From Chloroflexota bacterium (lineage in GTDB: Bacteria > Chloroflexota > Anaerolineae > Caldilineales > Caldilineaceae): a DNA stretch of 64,000 nt. The DNA is taken from NCBI GenBank assembly GCA_016861025.1, contig BOKO01000006.1, positions 248,001 to 312,000 on the forward strand, read 5' to 3'. A program made the translations under genes and the position numbers. The notes below the pieces were generated by a model. The model was not told the DNA's origin. It saw only the letters and a program-made list of their open reading frames with translations, and did not search any database. Shown here piece by piece: positions 50,001-60,007 of the stretch. Positions within the stretch are counted from its first letter, which is position 1. Each line of letters begins with the position of its first letter.

Positions 50001-51127
50001 CCGATCTTGTTGCCGGCGACGACGTTATTCAGCGCGCCGGTCTGTTGGAGCATGACGCCAAAATCAATGTTGCCGGAGATCAGATTGCCTTCCAGGGCGT
50101 CGGAGACGCCGTCGCCATCGGTGCCGATGAGGTTGTCGTAAGCGACGTAGACGCGCACCCCTTCCACCTGGATGCCTACGCCGGCCGTGCCGCTGGCGTT
50201 CGTGCCGATCAGGTTGCCGGAGATGCGGTTGTGGTGGCTGCGGTTGACGGTGGCGCCGGTAAGTTGGATGTTGTAGGTGTTGCCGCTGATGACGTTGCCT
50301 TCCAGGGCGTCCCCCTGGCCGTCGCCGTCTGTGCCGATGACGGTGTAAGCTGCTTCCTGGATGAGGATGCCGTTAGTGGCGACAGTTTGATTGTTTACGC
50401 CGACTGAGGCCGTACCCGCGGCGTTCAACCCAATATAGTTGCCCATGATCTTGTTGCCGGTGGTGGTGGGCTGGTAAATCCAGATGTTCTGCTCGACGTT
50501 GGCAGAGATGACGTTGCGTTCGGCCACGTCGTTCACGCCGTCGGCGTTCGTGCCGATGCGGTTGTTGCTGGAGCCGCCGTCAATCCAGATGCCGCGCTGG
50601 TTGGCGATGCGGGTGTCCCCGGCAAAGTTCGTGCCGATGTAATTGCCGTAAACCCAGTTGCCGCCGCCGGTTTGCAGGCGGATGCCGCCAGCGAAGCTGC
50701 CGATGGCAAAGCCATTGATCACCAGCCCGCGCACGGTGCTGCCGCCGCCGGTGATGTTCAAGCCGACCACGCTGCTGCCTGCCAGGCTGCCGTTGAGCTC
50801 GATCAGCGGCGGGCCGGTGTAGCCTGCGCCGCCCTGGCTCCAGCCGTCGATGGTGACCGCCTCGCTGATGATCGGCAGCACGCCTGTCGGCTGGAGCGTT
50901 TGCTGGCTGCCGGTGGCGCCGATGGCGAAGGTGATGGTGTCGGCGCCGGGGTTGGCGTTGGCGTCGAGGATGGCCTGGCGCAGTGAGCCAGCGCCGCTGT
51001 TGGCGGTGGTGGTGACGGTGAAGGTAGCCGCGCGCGCCGGCGTCGCCAGCAGGAGCAAGCCAACCAGAAGCAGCATCAGGACGCACAGGCTGCGCCGCAC
51101 CCAGAGATGTTCAACGTTCGTTCGCAT
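44045..51127 (-). CDS. Giant secreted beta-helix / PKD / SdrD-like surface protein
   Basis: 2360 residues from ATG 51127 with GGGAGA upstream. Signal peptide 1-~34 (LCVLMLLLVGLLLLATPARA). Residues ~35-640 form a right-handed beta-helix with many GNYIGTNAAGTA-type units; the start FTVTTTANSGAGSLRQAI is typical. A PKD domain follows (YAWEFGDGG, near 770). Residues ~830 to the end hold about a dozen SdrD-B/carboxypeptidase-regulatory-like units (for example FRDDNGNGARDPGEPGLAG), some Ca-binding-like. The end is LYLPLVNR. It is probably an adhesin or stalk protein on the cell surface. It overlaps the small gene upstream by 17 bases. Confidence 0.88.
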   Translation of the reverse strand: MRTNVEHLWVRRSLCVLMLLLVGLLLLATPARAATFTVTTTANSGAGSLRQAILDANANPGADTITFAIGATGSQQTLQPTGVLPIISEAVTIDGWSQGGAGYTGPPLIELNGSLAGSSVVGLNITGGGSTVRGLVINGFAIGSFAGGIRLQTGGGNWVYGNYIGTNFAGDTRIANQRGIWIDGGSSNNRIGTNADGVNDVAERNVISANVEQNIWIYQPTTTGNKIMGNYIGLNAAGTASVGVNNQTVATNGILIQEAAYTVIGTDGDGQGDALEGNVISGNTYNIQLTGATVNRSHHNRISGNLIGTNASGTAGVGIQVEGVRVYVAYDNLIGTDGDGVSDALEGNLISGNIDFGVMLQQTGALNNVVAGNKIGTDITGMNSIPNGYGGAPRAGIILGGYGNRIGTNSDGLSDELERNLISGNSQTSISAIYFNNLPNPDAPPTIIAGNWMGVNATGLAALPNNYGIGGTSSVPVIIRDNVIAGHTYEGIITHSSNMLITGNRIGVGADGVTPLGNGQNGLFLSGNNNLIGGTGSGEANIIAHNGTVSAFYSGVRVGNTGLSNSIRGNRIYANSQLGIDLRWPDGVNINDPDDPDTGGNNLQNYPVVTFAQSYANGTTRIHGTLNSNPNVSFTLDFYYSAAADPSGYGEGEYYLGATSVATDVSGDAAFDVTLPAAIPPNQFVSATATHADGSTSEFSLAYAAGGVADVPIAGLSIQVTPPIYADLPAQFVASISAGTGIDYAWEFGDGGLGSGALVEHTFATPGTYTVTVAAENNSSSAITSTLVSVLEPANINGVIWLDRDADGFFGLGETSYNVVQNTIVTTTLQEPPHTVLTAGRDIHGNYQIFTPQAGVYLVEATNLYVCSIIANCISTPNPVPVAMGADGGTEVNFGIMSVPFVPQPEDDGYIVGRAWLDSNANGYPDPNEFPLNSYTVRLLDANGNQLATHVTGSSWSHGAYAFRISEPGLYRVQMNVASGIYPASREVEVYVAGMNMVSVQLPFAAGGTIGGQISDSSGAAVSGAALNLLPGNLQPLFFPGGGYGFFGLDNGNYTLQLAPPATYVTADGVTQRFVPATLNGSAVENWTLLKKGELTIKAVQVVNGQALPITFLPFELLLDGSQVRVAFTNAQGEALVEGLAPGTYTVRPWGEIANLVPGLQLTPAERTAVVSNDSAATLNFSGTLSRSLNMFCQLAGTFGQGFACIYEVRTLSGSLIETGYLPASQPATSNWNLNPATLEVRLIPAPDIPGQEGWPTYSQIVTLDNNTHANVYYPYNPTNPQTIAGYAFWDRCAPLGVRANGNNCTESNVPSNNGIPVVLYNASGGEVASTVTANGPSWNTGYFSFPNLPVGVYRARVNLPSGYAPTTGVERWFNLTGVGAVELLEVGYQLNTNQVLGGRVFRDNDGNGLYDPAWDDPVAGASVAVTTPSGQSVANRTTASDGSYQVSPINSGEYRVTLNHDGKSWTRDASIPVDGGVPLIDFALPPDNQPRVLVFIDGNHNGVVDAGEQRLASVAVRLRDVPCGSSGAELQMVNSNDGGLATFNPVASGLTPVCAQAMDGLPDGLLPASPNGVNVPRSGGAPMPLAVQAVNTLLVRAFLDSNSNSTRDSDEPFISGGSITINSIQQTISSAGATFYLPTGVYALSFTPPTGYSSLWEIAGVSVAQAAQTLSLPLRDAGRISGKVFPPNTGGFSLGGSSLASGLTVQLQNIATAATVATTGDSYGNFSFVNLAPATYRLRLPAPPPGYTVNSEPLITYQTGQILSNNNLSLVPVGHIVGAVYNDMNSNQQWDNNEPGVSDYAVRLVGAGGQQVAVATPDTAGYFRFEGLSANTPYALQLVSAPSSLFITTSPGVFTVGAEHTVVQLGVGVETPPTAGNQYVGGVVRYQQGEALIPIAGARIIYYASVNGSCNVANPTIQYDQYTGLDGGYGSSGTGGCFRVVDVPGFNHSAAYGWGGCGPYSAGCYLINGGYGRIIDITLTPTPPPLRASANGTAQVVWSAFRDDNGNGARDPGEPGLAGATLADGSSSGVSGQTGWGQPLALVGGLHTLTITPPDGYVVNGPTIRHLSVQGADVTLPAIPLRPAGLTTVQAFVDLDADGVQDAGETGVGGVNVSLTGAAAANATTTANGRAQFANLPDGAYTLTAVAPIGYAAIASRTINLAQGGAIQLALQLPGLVSAVVYEDWDGDGRQQPDEPLFRTSFTLTLDAVQAKTMGGRSLFLGTAVGSYALAATTPTVQPQSITLVANAGQGAALAVAAPNTIRGSVWLDSNGDGMRQSWEAPLAGVPVTMAGQTAVTDNNGRFIFIGVATAAYQLSIALPDGLSAAITPITLSTERGGVVGIAVVERREWSLYLPLVNR

Positions 51128-51317
51128 GGTTGTCGTCTCCCTTTGGTTCAAGCTGGCGCAAAAACGTCCACAGATCAGCTGGCGCCGTAAACCGTCGCCG
51201 CACGCCACTCTGTACATGCTCGACTTCGGCGCGCCATTGCGCGAGTGCTGGCGGTTCGGTCTCTTCCTGCCAGACGCGCACCAGATATGAGGTATAGTGA
51301 GATGGTTCGTTGTGCAT
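51111..51317 (-). CDS. Small conserved-looking protein coupled to the giant gene
   Basis: A 68-residue protein: SYLVRVWQEE, WRAEVEHVQSGVRRRFTAPADLWTFLRQL. The pattern of a VRLW strand, WRxxxE, then an R-F...L..FL helix is familiar from small proteins found near regulators in Chloroflexi, but I know no function. It is cytoplasmic and lacks a signal. Its 3' end overlaps the giant gene by 17 bases, so expression of the two is coupled. Confidence 0.6.
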   Translation of the reverse strand: MHNEPSHYTSYLVRVWQEETEPPALAQWRAEVEHVQSGVRRRFTAPADLWTFLRQLEPKGDDNHANER

Positions 51318-51376
51318 GGCGGGAGGATAGCAGAGCGGTGTCCGCAGATTGTCCGCAGGTCTCTATCGGGTGTACT

Positions 51377-54300
51377 TCAGCATATTGATGGGCGGGAAGG
51401 TTTCTCTGCCCGCCTTGGTAGCGTTGCGCCTGCGACGCTCTCCCGCAAAAACGCCTCCCGCAACCCCGGATCGCTGAACAGCGCCGCCTGCGCATCCAGC
51501 GCGGCATACGCCGCCGCCAGCGCCGCCTGGTCACCCGTCACCTGATAACGCATAGCGTGCAGCCGCACGTCATAGCGGCGCAGGTCGGTGGCGGCGAGGT
51601 GGCGCTCCGCTTCGGCAACCGCATACGCCGCCAGTGTCCTCTTCCCATGCGCCCACGCCGCCTGCGCCAGCAAGAGCAGCACATCGGCGTCGTGCGGCGT
51701 GGCGTGCGCACGCCACCACCCCACTGCCGGTTGCACGACCGCCAGCGCCACCGCCGCATTGCCCGTCGCCAACTGAAACTCCGTCATTGCCTTCGCCCAA
51801 GCCAGATAGGGACGCCCCGGCGCAAGCCTGGAGGTATCCAGCGAGCCGAGCAGCGCGCCGGCGACCTCAACCTCGCCTGCGGCGATCAGGACGCGCGCCA
51901 GCCCGGCGCGATGCCAGATGCCGTACTCCGAATCGGCAGGCAGCCCCACCGCCTGGCTGAGTTCCACCAGTTTGCGCATGGCGTCGATGGCGTCGGTGTG
52001 CTGCCCCATGTTGCTGCTATAGAGACCGTAGTTATAGAGCACGGTCCCATACGCCCACGGATCGTCGAGCGTGCGATAAAGGTCGAGCAGCGGACGCAGC
52101 AGACTGCGCGCCTCCTCCCAGCGACCGAGGTACGCGTTCGCCTCGCCCAACTCGCGCAGTGCATCGGCAAAAGCAGGATGAGGTTGGCTGTTTGGGGAAT
52201 AGGAAGTAAGCGCCAGCGCCTGTTGCGCAGATTCACGCGCTGCGGTGCATTGCCCCTCGGCGCGCTGGGCGAACGCCAGATTGCAGAGCGCCTGATAGTG
52301 CGTCTGCCGGTCGCCAGCTTCATGCGCCAGCCGACACGCGATCTCCAGATGCGTCAACCCCTCGCGTGATCGTCCCAACGCATCAGCTAGATGCCAGCCA
52401 AACGTCTGATGGATGCGCGCTGCAGCCCGCAGATCGCCAAGTCGCGCTGCCAGGGCAAGCGCCTGCGTCGCGCCCTCCTCCACCGCTGGCAGTTCCGATT
52501 GCAGCACGTGCAGGCTGATCTGCGCCTCCAGCGCATCGAGGCGAGCATGATCATCCTGCATGAGGTCAGCCAGCCGCAGCAGCTCGTCGATGTCCGCCTG
52601 CCACGCTGGAATCTGCACCAGGATGCGGCGCAATGCCAGCCGCTGACGTAGCGGTTGGATTTTGAGCGTCATCGGCTGCGCCACATGCGCCAGCAGCGCA
52701 AACGCGCGCTCAAGATGGGTCAGCGCCACGCCAAACGCGTACTGATCACGCGCTTGCGCCGCTGCCTGCTGTTCATACGTAATCGCCGTCTCCCACTGCT
52801 CCGCTGCTGCGAAATGTTGCGCCAGGGTCGCCGCATCGGTGGGGCGTAGACGCTGCAATGCTTCCGCGGCGCGGCGGTGAAGCAGCTTGCGTCGCCACGG
52901 CGTCAACCCGGCGAGCACCGTCATGCGCAGCAGCGCATGCGGAAATTCCATTGTGGCGGAGGGCGATCCACGGTTGGGCAGCCGTAGAAATTGATGCGCA
53001 GTCAGCTCGTCAAGCACATCGACGGTCTCTTCAGGTGTGCGCGCTGCAGTCGCTTGCACCAACGCATCGTCAAGATGGGGATCGAGGATGGCGGCCGCCT
53101 CCAAGAACTGGCGCGCAAGCGGACGCAAATGCGTCAAGCGCGCCTGGATTGCCTCACGCACAGTGGCTGGCAGCGGCAGATCGGACGGCGGATTGCTGAG
53201 TTGATCGCGCTTCTGTAGCTCGCGCAGCGTTTCCAACATAAAGAACGGGTTGCCGCCGGTGATGGCATGGATGCGCGCAGTCAGATCGGATGCAAGGAGA
53301 TGCGGTAGATATGCAAACAACCGCTGCGCCGCGTCCAGGCTCATCGGCTCGATCACCTCCTCAGCCAGCCGTCTGGCTCTCATCCAACGCTGACGCAAGT
53401 TGTCAATCGCAGGTGTGCAGGTCGCTGCCGACGCCACAACAACCAGCGCACTGGAGTTGGTGGCGACCAACGAACCCAGCCAGCCAAGCGTTGCCTCATC
53501 GGCAAGATGCAAGTCATCCATGCAGAATAACAACGATTCTTGCCCGGCAAACTCGCGCAAGGTGCAGGTAAGCGCAGTGTAAAGATGCTGCTGCGCAAGC
53601 GCCGTGTGAGCTGTCACGGGTGCGGCGAGATCAGGAAATATTCCCCGCAGTTCGGGCAGCAACGGCAGGAGTTCGCTGCGCCAGTGCGGCGGAACTCTTT
53701 CCCATAAAGCATGGTCTGATAGCGTTGAGCGCAACGCCTGAATCAGCGGAGCATAGGGCAGCGACTCACTGCCAACATGACACACAGCAACCAGCACTGC
53801 ACCGCGCCAACGCGCCACCAACTCACGCAGCAGCCGCGACTTGCCCATACCCGCCTCACCCATGATCAGGATCAAACCGGCGCGATCCGTTCGCCCACGC
53901 GCAAAGCGATTACAGACATCGTGCAGTTGCGTCAGCAGTTCATCCCGCCCGACCAGCGGCAGATCGAGCGAGGGCGTCACCGGCACTTCGGGCTTTGCTG
54001 CGGGCTGCCAGTTTATGTGCAAGGCAGCGCGCGTCTCTGGCAATGGACTGACGCCGAGCTCGCGCTCCAGCAGAAGCGTACACTGTTCGAACTGACGTTG
54101 CGCGGCGACGCGGTCGCCAGAGGCAACGTAGAGTGCGATCAGGCGGCGGTGCATCGGCTCCGCCAGCTCGTCGACCGACAGATAGCGCCGCGCATGGTCG
54201 ATCGCTGCCAAAAGGTCGCCGGCTGTCGTATAGTGTTCGACCAATTTTTCCAACAGCGAGAGGTGCATCGCGGCAAAGCGCCGCGCTGTCGTCGCCTGCC

Positions 54301-54709
54301 ATGCTGCATATTCGGGGACGTCCGCCAACTCAAAACCGGCCAAAAACTCGCCGCCGTAGAATACAAGGGTGGATGCAAGCGTTGCGACATCGTTCGTGGC
54401 GTAGCCTGCGACAAAGGCATGACAGTCCACAGTGACTTGCCCCAGATCGAGTGCAGCCATCTCCTCATCAACAAGCAGCAGCCGTGGATCAGGCAACGCT
54501 GCGCGCAAGGCGGAGAGCAGGCGCGTCAACTGGCGGCGCGCCTGTGCGTCAGGCTCATCAGGCCAGAAGAGAAAGGCGAGGTGGCTCCGCGGCGTCGGCA
54601 TCGCTTCCGCAGCCAGGCGGTAGAGCAGTGCGCGCACCTGGCGGCGATGTAGCGTCCACGATTTTCCTTGCCACAAGAGTTGAGGCGCCCCTAACAAATG
54701 AATCTCCAT
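51377..54709 (-). CDS. SARP/BTAD-type AAA transcriptional regulator
   Basis: 1110 residues. An OmpR-like winged helix (1-~95, HRRQVRALLYRLAAE and LFWPDE) is followed by a BTAD domain (~97-230, FYGGEFLAGF and ELGVSPLPETRAAL). The AAA/STAND ATPase has Walker A GEAGMGKS (284-291) and CMDDLHLAD as Walker B, then a long TPR region from ~640. Such proteins are ATP-switch activators of adjacent genes. The targets are probably the small gene and the giant surface protein downstream on the same strand. No strong Shine-Dalgarno site before ATG 54709. Confidence 0.87.
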   Translation of the reverse strand: MEIHLLGAPQLLWQGKSWTLHRRQVRALLYRLAAEAMPTPRSHLAFLFWPDEPDAQARRQLTRLLSALRAALPDPRLLLVDEEMAALDLGQVTVDCHAFVAGYATNDVATLASTLVFYGGEFLAGFELADVPEYAAWQATTARRFAAMHLSLLEKLVEHYTTAGDLLAAIDHARRYLSVDELAEPMHRRLIALYVASGDRVAAQRQFEQCTLLLERELGVSPLPETRAALHINWQPAAKPEVPVTPSLDLPLVGRDELLTQLHDVCNRFARGRTDRAGLILIMGEAGMGKSRLLRELVARWRGAVLVAVCHVGSESLPYAPLIQALRSTLSDHALWERVPPHWRSELLPLLPELRGIFPDLAAPVTAHTALAQQHLYTALTCTLREFAGQESLLFCMDDLHLADEATLGWLGSLVATNSSALVVVASAATCTPAIDNLRQRWMRARRLAEEVIEPMSLDAAQRLFAYLPHLLASDLTARIHAITGGNPFFMLETLRELQKRDQLSNPPSDLPLPATVREAIQARLTHLRPLARQFLEAAAILDPHLDDALVQATAARTPEETVDVLDELTAHQFLRLPNRGSPSATMEFPHALLRMTVLAGLTPWRRKLLHRRAAEALQRLRPTDAATLAQHFAAAEQWETAITYEQQAAAQARDQYAFGVALTHLERAFALLAHVAQPMTLKIQPLRQRLALRRILVQIPAWQADIDELLRLADLMQDDHARLDALEAQISLHVLQSELPAVEEGATQALALAARLGDLRAAARIHQTFGWHLADALGRSREGLTHLEIACRLAHEAGDRQTHYQALCNLAFAQRAEGQCTAARESAQQALALTSYSPNSQPHPAFADALRELGEANAYLGRWEEARSLLRPLLDLYRTLDDPWAYGTVLYNYGLYSSNMGQHTDAIDAMRKLVELSQAVGLPADSEYGIWHRAGLARVLIAAGEVEVAGALLGSLDTSRLAPGRPYLAWAKAMTEFQLATGNAAVALAVVQPAVGWWRAHATPHDADVLLLLAQAAWAHGKRTLAAYAVAEAERHLAATDLRRYDVRLHAMRYQVTGDQAALAAAYAALDAQAALFSDPGLREAFLRESVAGATLPRRAEKPSRPSIC

Positions 54710-55023
54710 GTTGAAGATTGTAACAGGAAAATGACATGTTGTTGCGGTGCACTGCCCACCAAAAATGGGGTGTAATTCAAGGGTGTCCGTCGTGGGTCAT
54801 CGCCTCTTGCATGACGGGACGCAATGTCACCGCAGGAGGCGACGACCTGCTTTGCCCCAGCCGCCAAGCAGACCCGTCAGAAGAAACGCTTGCCAATCGA
54901 TGCGTTACTGTAGATAATTTCTGTGCAGCGATCGCTTCCCAAGGCGGGCTGGCGTTTTCTTCTCAAAGATTGCTCTTTAGATGGCCCGGTGTTTACGATC
55001 AGTATGTACGATCAGGAGCCCGA

Positions 55024-56640
55024 ATGAATCTTGCAGAGTCTTTGTTGAGCGCCTTGCGCGACCATGGCGCACGTGAGATATTCGGCATCCCCGGCGACTT
55101 TGCGCTGCCGTTCTTCAAAGTGATCGAAACGTCCAACATCCTTCCTCTATACACCTTGAGCCACGAGCCAGGCGTCGGCTTTGCTGCGGACGCAGCCGCA
55201 CGCATTCGGTCAGCGCCGTCAGTGGCGGCAGTGACCTACGGCGCCGGCGCTCTGAACATGGTCAATGCTGTCGCCTCGGCTTACGCCGAGAAGGCGCCTG
55301 TCGTCGTTGTTTCTGGAGCGCCTGGTCGAGCGGAGTCGAGTCGGGGGCTGCTCTTGCACCATCAAGTCAAGTCGCTTGATTCGCAGCATCAGATTTATCG
55401 CGAGATCACCTGCGACCAGGCGCGTCTTGACGACCTGCGCACGGCGCCCGAAGCGATCGCTCGCGTATTGCACAATTGCGTCACACAATCGCGCCCGGTC
55501 TATTTCGAGATACCGCGCAATCTGGTCGCCGAACCATGTGCGGCTGTCACGCGGCTCTCTGCCGATCCGGTCGATGTCGAGGCGGTGGAGACCTGCGTCG
55601 ATGAGGTGCTGGAGCGGCTCCAACGCGCAGCATCGCCGGTGTTGATGGTGGGTGTAGAGATTCGTCGCTTCGGTTTGGAGCAAAAGATCGAACTGCTGGC
55701 GCGGCGTCTCGGCATTCCGGTTGTGACCTCATTTTTGGGACGCGGCCTGTTGGCGCACTCGACGGCGCGGGTGTTGGGAACCTACATGGGCATTGCCGGC
55801 GATCCCGAACTGACTCAGCTTGTCGAGCAGTCGGATGCATTGCTCCTGCTCGGGGTGATTCTCTCGGACACAAATTTCGGGGTTTCCAGCCATCGGTTGA
55901 ATCTGCGCCATGCTATTCACGCCGAAGATGGCGCAGTGAGGCTGGGGCACCACATCTATCCACATATCCCGCTTGAGGCGTTCGTCGATGCGCTGTTGGC
56001 GCGCGTTGATCGCCCAGAGGCCACGCCTACACCCGTACATGCCTATCCGCGCAACCTGATGCACGACGACCAACCGATCACGCCGACGGATATCGCTCGC
56101 GCTGTCAACGATTTCTTCGCCGCGCACGGATCGATGCCGCTTGCCTCTGACATGGGAGACTGTCTTTTCACTGCGCTAGACATGGATAACACCGAACTGG
56201 TGGCGCCCGGCTATTATGCGACGATGGGTTACGGCGTGCCCGCCGGCCTGGGTCTCCAAGCTGCAACCGGGCGTCGGCCGATCATCCTTGTGGGTGATGG
56301 CGCGTTTCAGATGACAGGCTGGGAGCTAGGCAATTGTCGGCGCTATGGTTGGGACCCGATTGTGTTAGTGTTCAACAACCGCAGTTGGGAAATGTTGCGC
56401 GTTTTCCAGCCGGAGAGTGGTTTCAACAACCTTGATGACTGGAATTTTGCCGTGCTGGCGCAAGGGCTGGGCGGCATTGGCGTCCGCGTCACAACGCGCG
56501 CTGAATTGGCGATGGCGTTGGAGCGCGCCGCGTCAATTCGTGGGCGATTTGTCTTGATCGAGATCGTACTCCCACCGAACGCAGTGTCGGCGACTCTGGC
56601 GCGTTTCGTGGCCGGGCTGACGATGGGGCGCGGGAAATAA
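55024..56640 (+). CDS. TPP-dependent indolepyruvate/phenylpyruvate-type decarboxylase
   Basis: A 538-residue TPP enzyme of the pyruvate-decarboxylase group. I start at ATG 55024 with AGGAG upstream; the open frame back to 54736 lacks homology. Catalytic Glu48 in LSHEPGVGFAADA, TPP/Mg motif VGDGAFQMTGWELG...VLVFNN, central domain with GTYMGIAGDP. Of this group, indolepyruvate and phenylpyruvate decarboxylases fit best, giving indole- or phenylacetaldehyde plus CO2. Benzoylformate- or sulfopyruvate-type activity cannot be excluded. The 314-base region 54710-55023 holds the divergent promoters; no riboswitch was recognised. Confidence 0.82.
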   Translation: MNLAESLLSALRDHGAREIFGIPGDFALPFFKVIETSNILPLYTLSHEPGVGFAADAAARIRSAPSVAAVTYGAGALNMVNAVASAYAEKAPVVVVSGAPGRAESSRGLLLHHQVKSLDSQHQIYREITCDQARLDDLRTAPEAIARVLHNCVTQSRPVYFEIPRNLVAEPCAAVTRLSADPVDVEAVETCVDEVLERLQRAASPVLMVGVEIRRFGLEQKIELLARRLGIPVVTSFLGRGLLAHSTARVLGTYMGIAGDPELTQLVEQSDALLLLGVILSDTNFGVSSHRLNLRHAIHAEDGAVRLGHHIYPHIPLEAFVDALLARVDRPEATPTPVHAYPRNLMHDDQPITPTDIARAVNDFFAAHGSMPLASDMGDCLFTALDMDNTELVAPGYYATMGYGVPAGLGLQAATGRRPIILVGDGAFQMTGWELGNCRRYGWDPIVLVFNNRSWEMLRVFQPESGFNNLDDWNFAVLAQGLGGIGVRVTTRAELAMALERAASIRGRFVLIEIVLPPNAVSATLARFVAGLTMGRGK

Positions 56641-56731
56641 ACGCAGCTTGTCCACAGACAAGAACGAATCATACACGGCAAACCGTATCGTCCTGAAACG
56701 ATCGCGGCTTTTCAACGATGAGGCCGCAAAC

Positions 56732-58039
<1,308 letters not shown>

Positions 58040-58262
58040 GGCGTTCTCTCCCCGCAAAAAATAGCGCACAATTATTGACGTTTTGTAAGCAAACTGACAT
58101 GACTAAACTGTCAGCATCCGCATACACTGCAAATGCATGATCCAACTGTCAGGTTGTACGCTGCGCATCCTTAAAACCACCGATAGCGTACCGCAACTCA
58201 TGAATGGTGCAAAACCAATTCTCGCTGTGAAGCCAGTTGTTCGTAAATAATTTTCCAGACAA

Positions 58263-58291
58263 TAGACATTTTGCAATTCCTGTGGGATAAT
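58263..58291 (+). promoter_or_regulatory. Promoter of the 58331 gene
   Basis: TAGACA (58263-58268), 17-base spacer, GATAAT (58286-58291), start point near 58298. CCTG...GGGAT/ATCCC...CAGG (58279-58301) forms an imperfect palindrome around the -10. The rest of 58040-58262 shows nothing clear. Confidence 0.6.
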
Positions 58292-58330
58292 CATCCCCAG
58301 GATTTTCATGAGGGAAGGGAGAAGATGCAC

Positions 58331-59575
58331 ATGGAAAAGTCAGGTCGGTATCCGAGCTATACAGTCTGTGTGGCTCGTGCATTGAGTGCATCGCCACAAC
58401 CGCTTTCGATCGAGGCGTTGCTGACGACGGTTGGTCGCCAGCGTCCCATGGGGAAAGGCGCTCGACGGGCGATCTATCGAGCGATCAGTGAGCTGTATCA
58501 AGCCGTGCCCGTGGCGCCCAGCCAGATCGGTTGGCTTTCTCATCTTCTGCAGAACAGCACCTTTCGCCACCCGCTCACTGCCGATGAAGCGCGCCGCGGC
58601 TATCTGTTGCTCGACGAGCTGGAACATGCCGTATTCTTTCCGCAGTTTTTTCAAAACCATCGCACCGACCTTCGTCATGTTCAGATCGAATTGATGGGGG
58701 GGCCTACGCTAAAGGCGGAAGCAGCCGTTGAACGCAAGACCTGGTCGCTGCGCCTGGGGGTTGCATTTGCGGAATGGATCGATGAACAGGGTGGGCAGGG
58801 GCGTGATGACATTCTGATCACAGTCAGAAACGCCATCGATGGTTACTATCTGGTGCGCTTGCAGCCGCGTGAAAGCCGCGATGAAGAGACAATCCGCGAG
58901 CAGAACATGCGGCTGGCAATGGCGGCGGAGGAGCTGGTTTCCTCGTCGCGGCGCCTGGACAAAGTGATCCCTGTTTGGGAGCTGGCAGCACTCTTGATCG
59001 GTCGCAAACTTTACACCGGCCCGGTTCCACCCGATGATCTGCACATGGTGCTGCACAAATACAGCATGTTGCGCATCGCTGATGACGGTTCTGGTTATAC
59101 GCTGGAACGCCTCATCTCCGCCGATGCAGCCCGCCCACAGCCGGTTCGGAGCGTCACCGCCGCCAGACGCAAGCAAAGCGACAGCAGTGACGAGCCAGAC
59201 GACGATGATATCGACGCCTTCCTCTCGCCGCCCAACTTCACTTTTGAGGAGTCAGGCGACTGGCTTGACGATGAGGACGGCTCACCCGATGCAGGCGGTT
59301 TTGAGGATTCCTGTCCAGATTACGAATCGTATCTCGAATCGCATCGAATGTCGGGCGACTTCGACGCCCCGCTGTCACATAGCGACTACCACCTGCTCGA
59401 GGCTGAGCTAGAAACGCTGTTGGGGCTGGAGCAGGAGTTCGGTTATCTGCTCCCAGAACAGAGCAAACGGGTCGATGACCTGGCTGAACGCCTCTTTATC
59501 GATCCGGAGTCGCTCGAATTTGACGATGACGACGACGACGGTTTTGGCAACGGGATGCCGTTCTGGAACAACTGA
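58331..59575 (+). CDS. Hypothetical protein with acidic C-terminus
   Basis: 414 residues from ATG 58331 (MEKSGRYPSYTV), with GGGAGA nine bases upstream; ATG 58325 is an alternative. The N-terminal region SIEALLTTVGRQRPMGKGARRAIYRAISELYQ looks like a winged-helix. Residues ~110-210 are alpha-beta with many conserved-looking aromatic residues. From ~300 the protein is very acidic (DDDDID, ESGDWLDDEDG, EFDDDDDDG). I do not recognise the family. A nucleic-acid-mimic or partner-binding tail is possible. A 105-base gap separates it from the next gene, with a weak hairpin around AGACCGCAG. Confidence 0.55.
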   Translation: MEKSGRYPSYTVCVARALSASPQPLSIEALLTTVGRQRPMGKGARRAIYRAISELYQAVPVAPSQIGWLSHLLQNSTFRHPLTADEARRGYLLLDELEHAVFFPQFFQNHRTDLRHVQIELMGGPTLKAEAAVERKTWSLRLGVAFAEWIDEQGGQGRDDILITVRNAIDGYYLVRLQPRESRDEETIREQNMRLAMAAEELVSSSRRLDKVIPVWELAALLIGRKLYTGPVPPDDLHMVLHKYSMLRIADDGSGYTLERLISADAARPQPVRSVTAARRKQSDSSDEPDDDDIDAFLSPPNFTFEESGDWLDDEDGSPDAGGFEDSCPDYESYLESHRMSGDFDAPLSHSDYHLLEAELETLLGLEQEFGYLLPEQSKRVDDLAERLFIDPESLEFDDDDDDGFGNGMPFWNN

Positions 59576-59680
59576 TTCCCGAACAATTTACATCCCAACG
59601 CAGAGGATGGCGCGATGGAGCGTCAAGACCGCAGCTCCCCGATGCGGTCTTGCTCATTTTAGAGAAATCGTTGACTGTTC

Positions 59681-60007
59681 ATGAATAAACCGGTGAATTG
59701 TCGCTACTTCTATGGCGACTATTTCCGTGGCAAAAACAAGGAAGAATGCCGGCTGATTGCCGCCAATCAGGAAAATCAGCACCCGTGGAAGCGCAGCTAC
59801 TGTGACTCTTGTCCTGTGCCGGAAATCTTGATCGCAAGCAATACGCGCGAATTGGCGCTCGAGGCAAAGGTTGCAAAACGCTTTCTGCGCGGGCAGATCG
59901 AGGTGACCTTTGCAGTCTGCACCAGACACATGGTGGAATTGTCCGATCCGCGCTACTGTCCGCAGTGCGCGGCGGAACAGCAAGCGCTGTCAGGAGGCGA
60001 CGATTGA
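59681..60007 (+). CDS. Small Cys-rich, probable zinc-binding protein
   Basis: 108 residues. Cys/His residues are spaced in three clusters: CRYFYGDYFRGKNKEECRL, YCDSCPVP and VCTRHM...CPQC near the end, which could hold one or two zinc ions. No known family recognised. Its stop overlaps the TTG start of the patatin gene, so the two products are coupled and may work together. Confidence 0.6.
   Translation: MNKPVNCRYFYGDYFRGKNKEECRLIAANQENQHPWKRSYCDSCPVPEILIASNTRELALEAKVAKRFLRGQIEVTFAVCTRHMVELSDPRYCPQCAAEQQALSGGDD

Noticed and set aside
54736..55023. 96-residue N-terminal extension of the TPP decarboxylase
   Set aside because: No homology or targeting signal, and ATG 55024 has a good ribosome site and the family N-terminus.
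54710..55023. Possible TPP riboswitch before the TPP enzyme
   Set aside because: The conserved CTGAGA and related riboswitch core were not found.
59809..60003. Upstream extension of the patatin frame
   Set aside because: It overlaps the zinc-protein gene in another frame; TTG 60004 has AGGAGG and begins the lipase domain.
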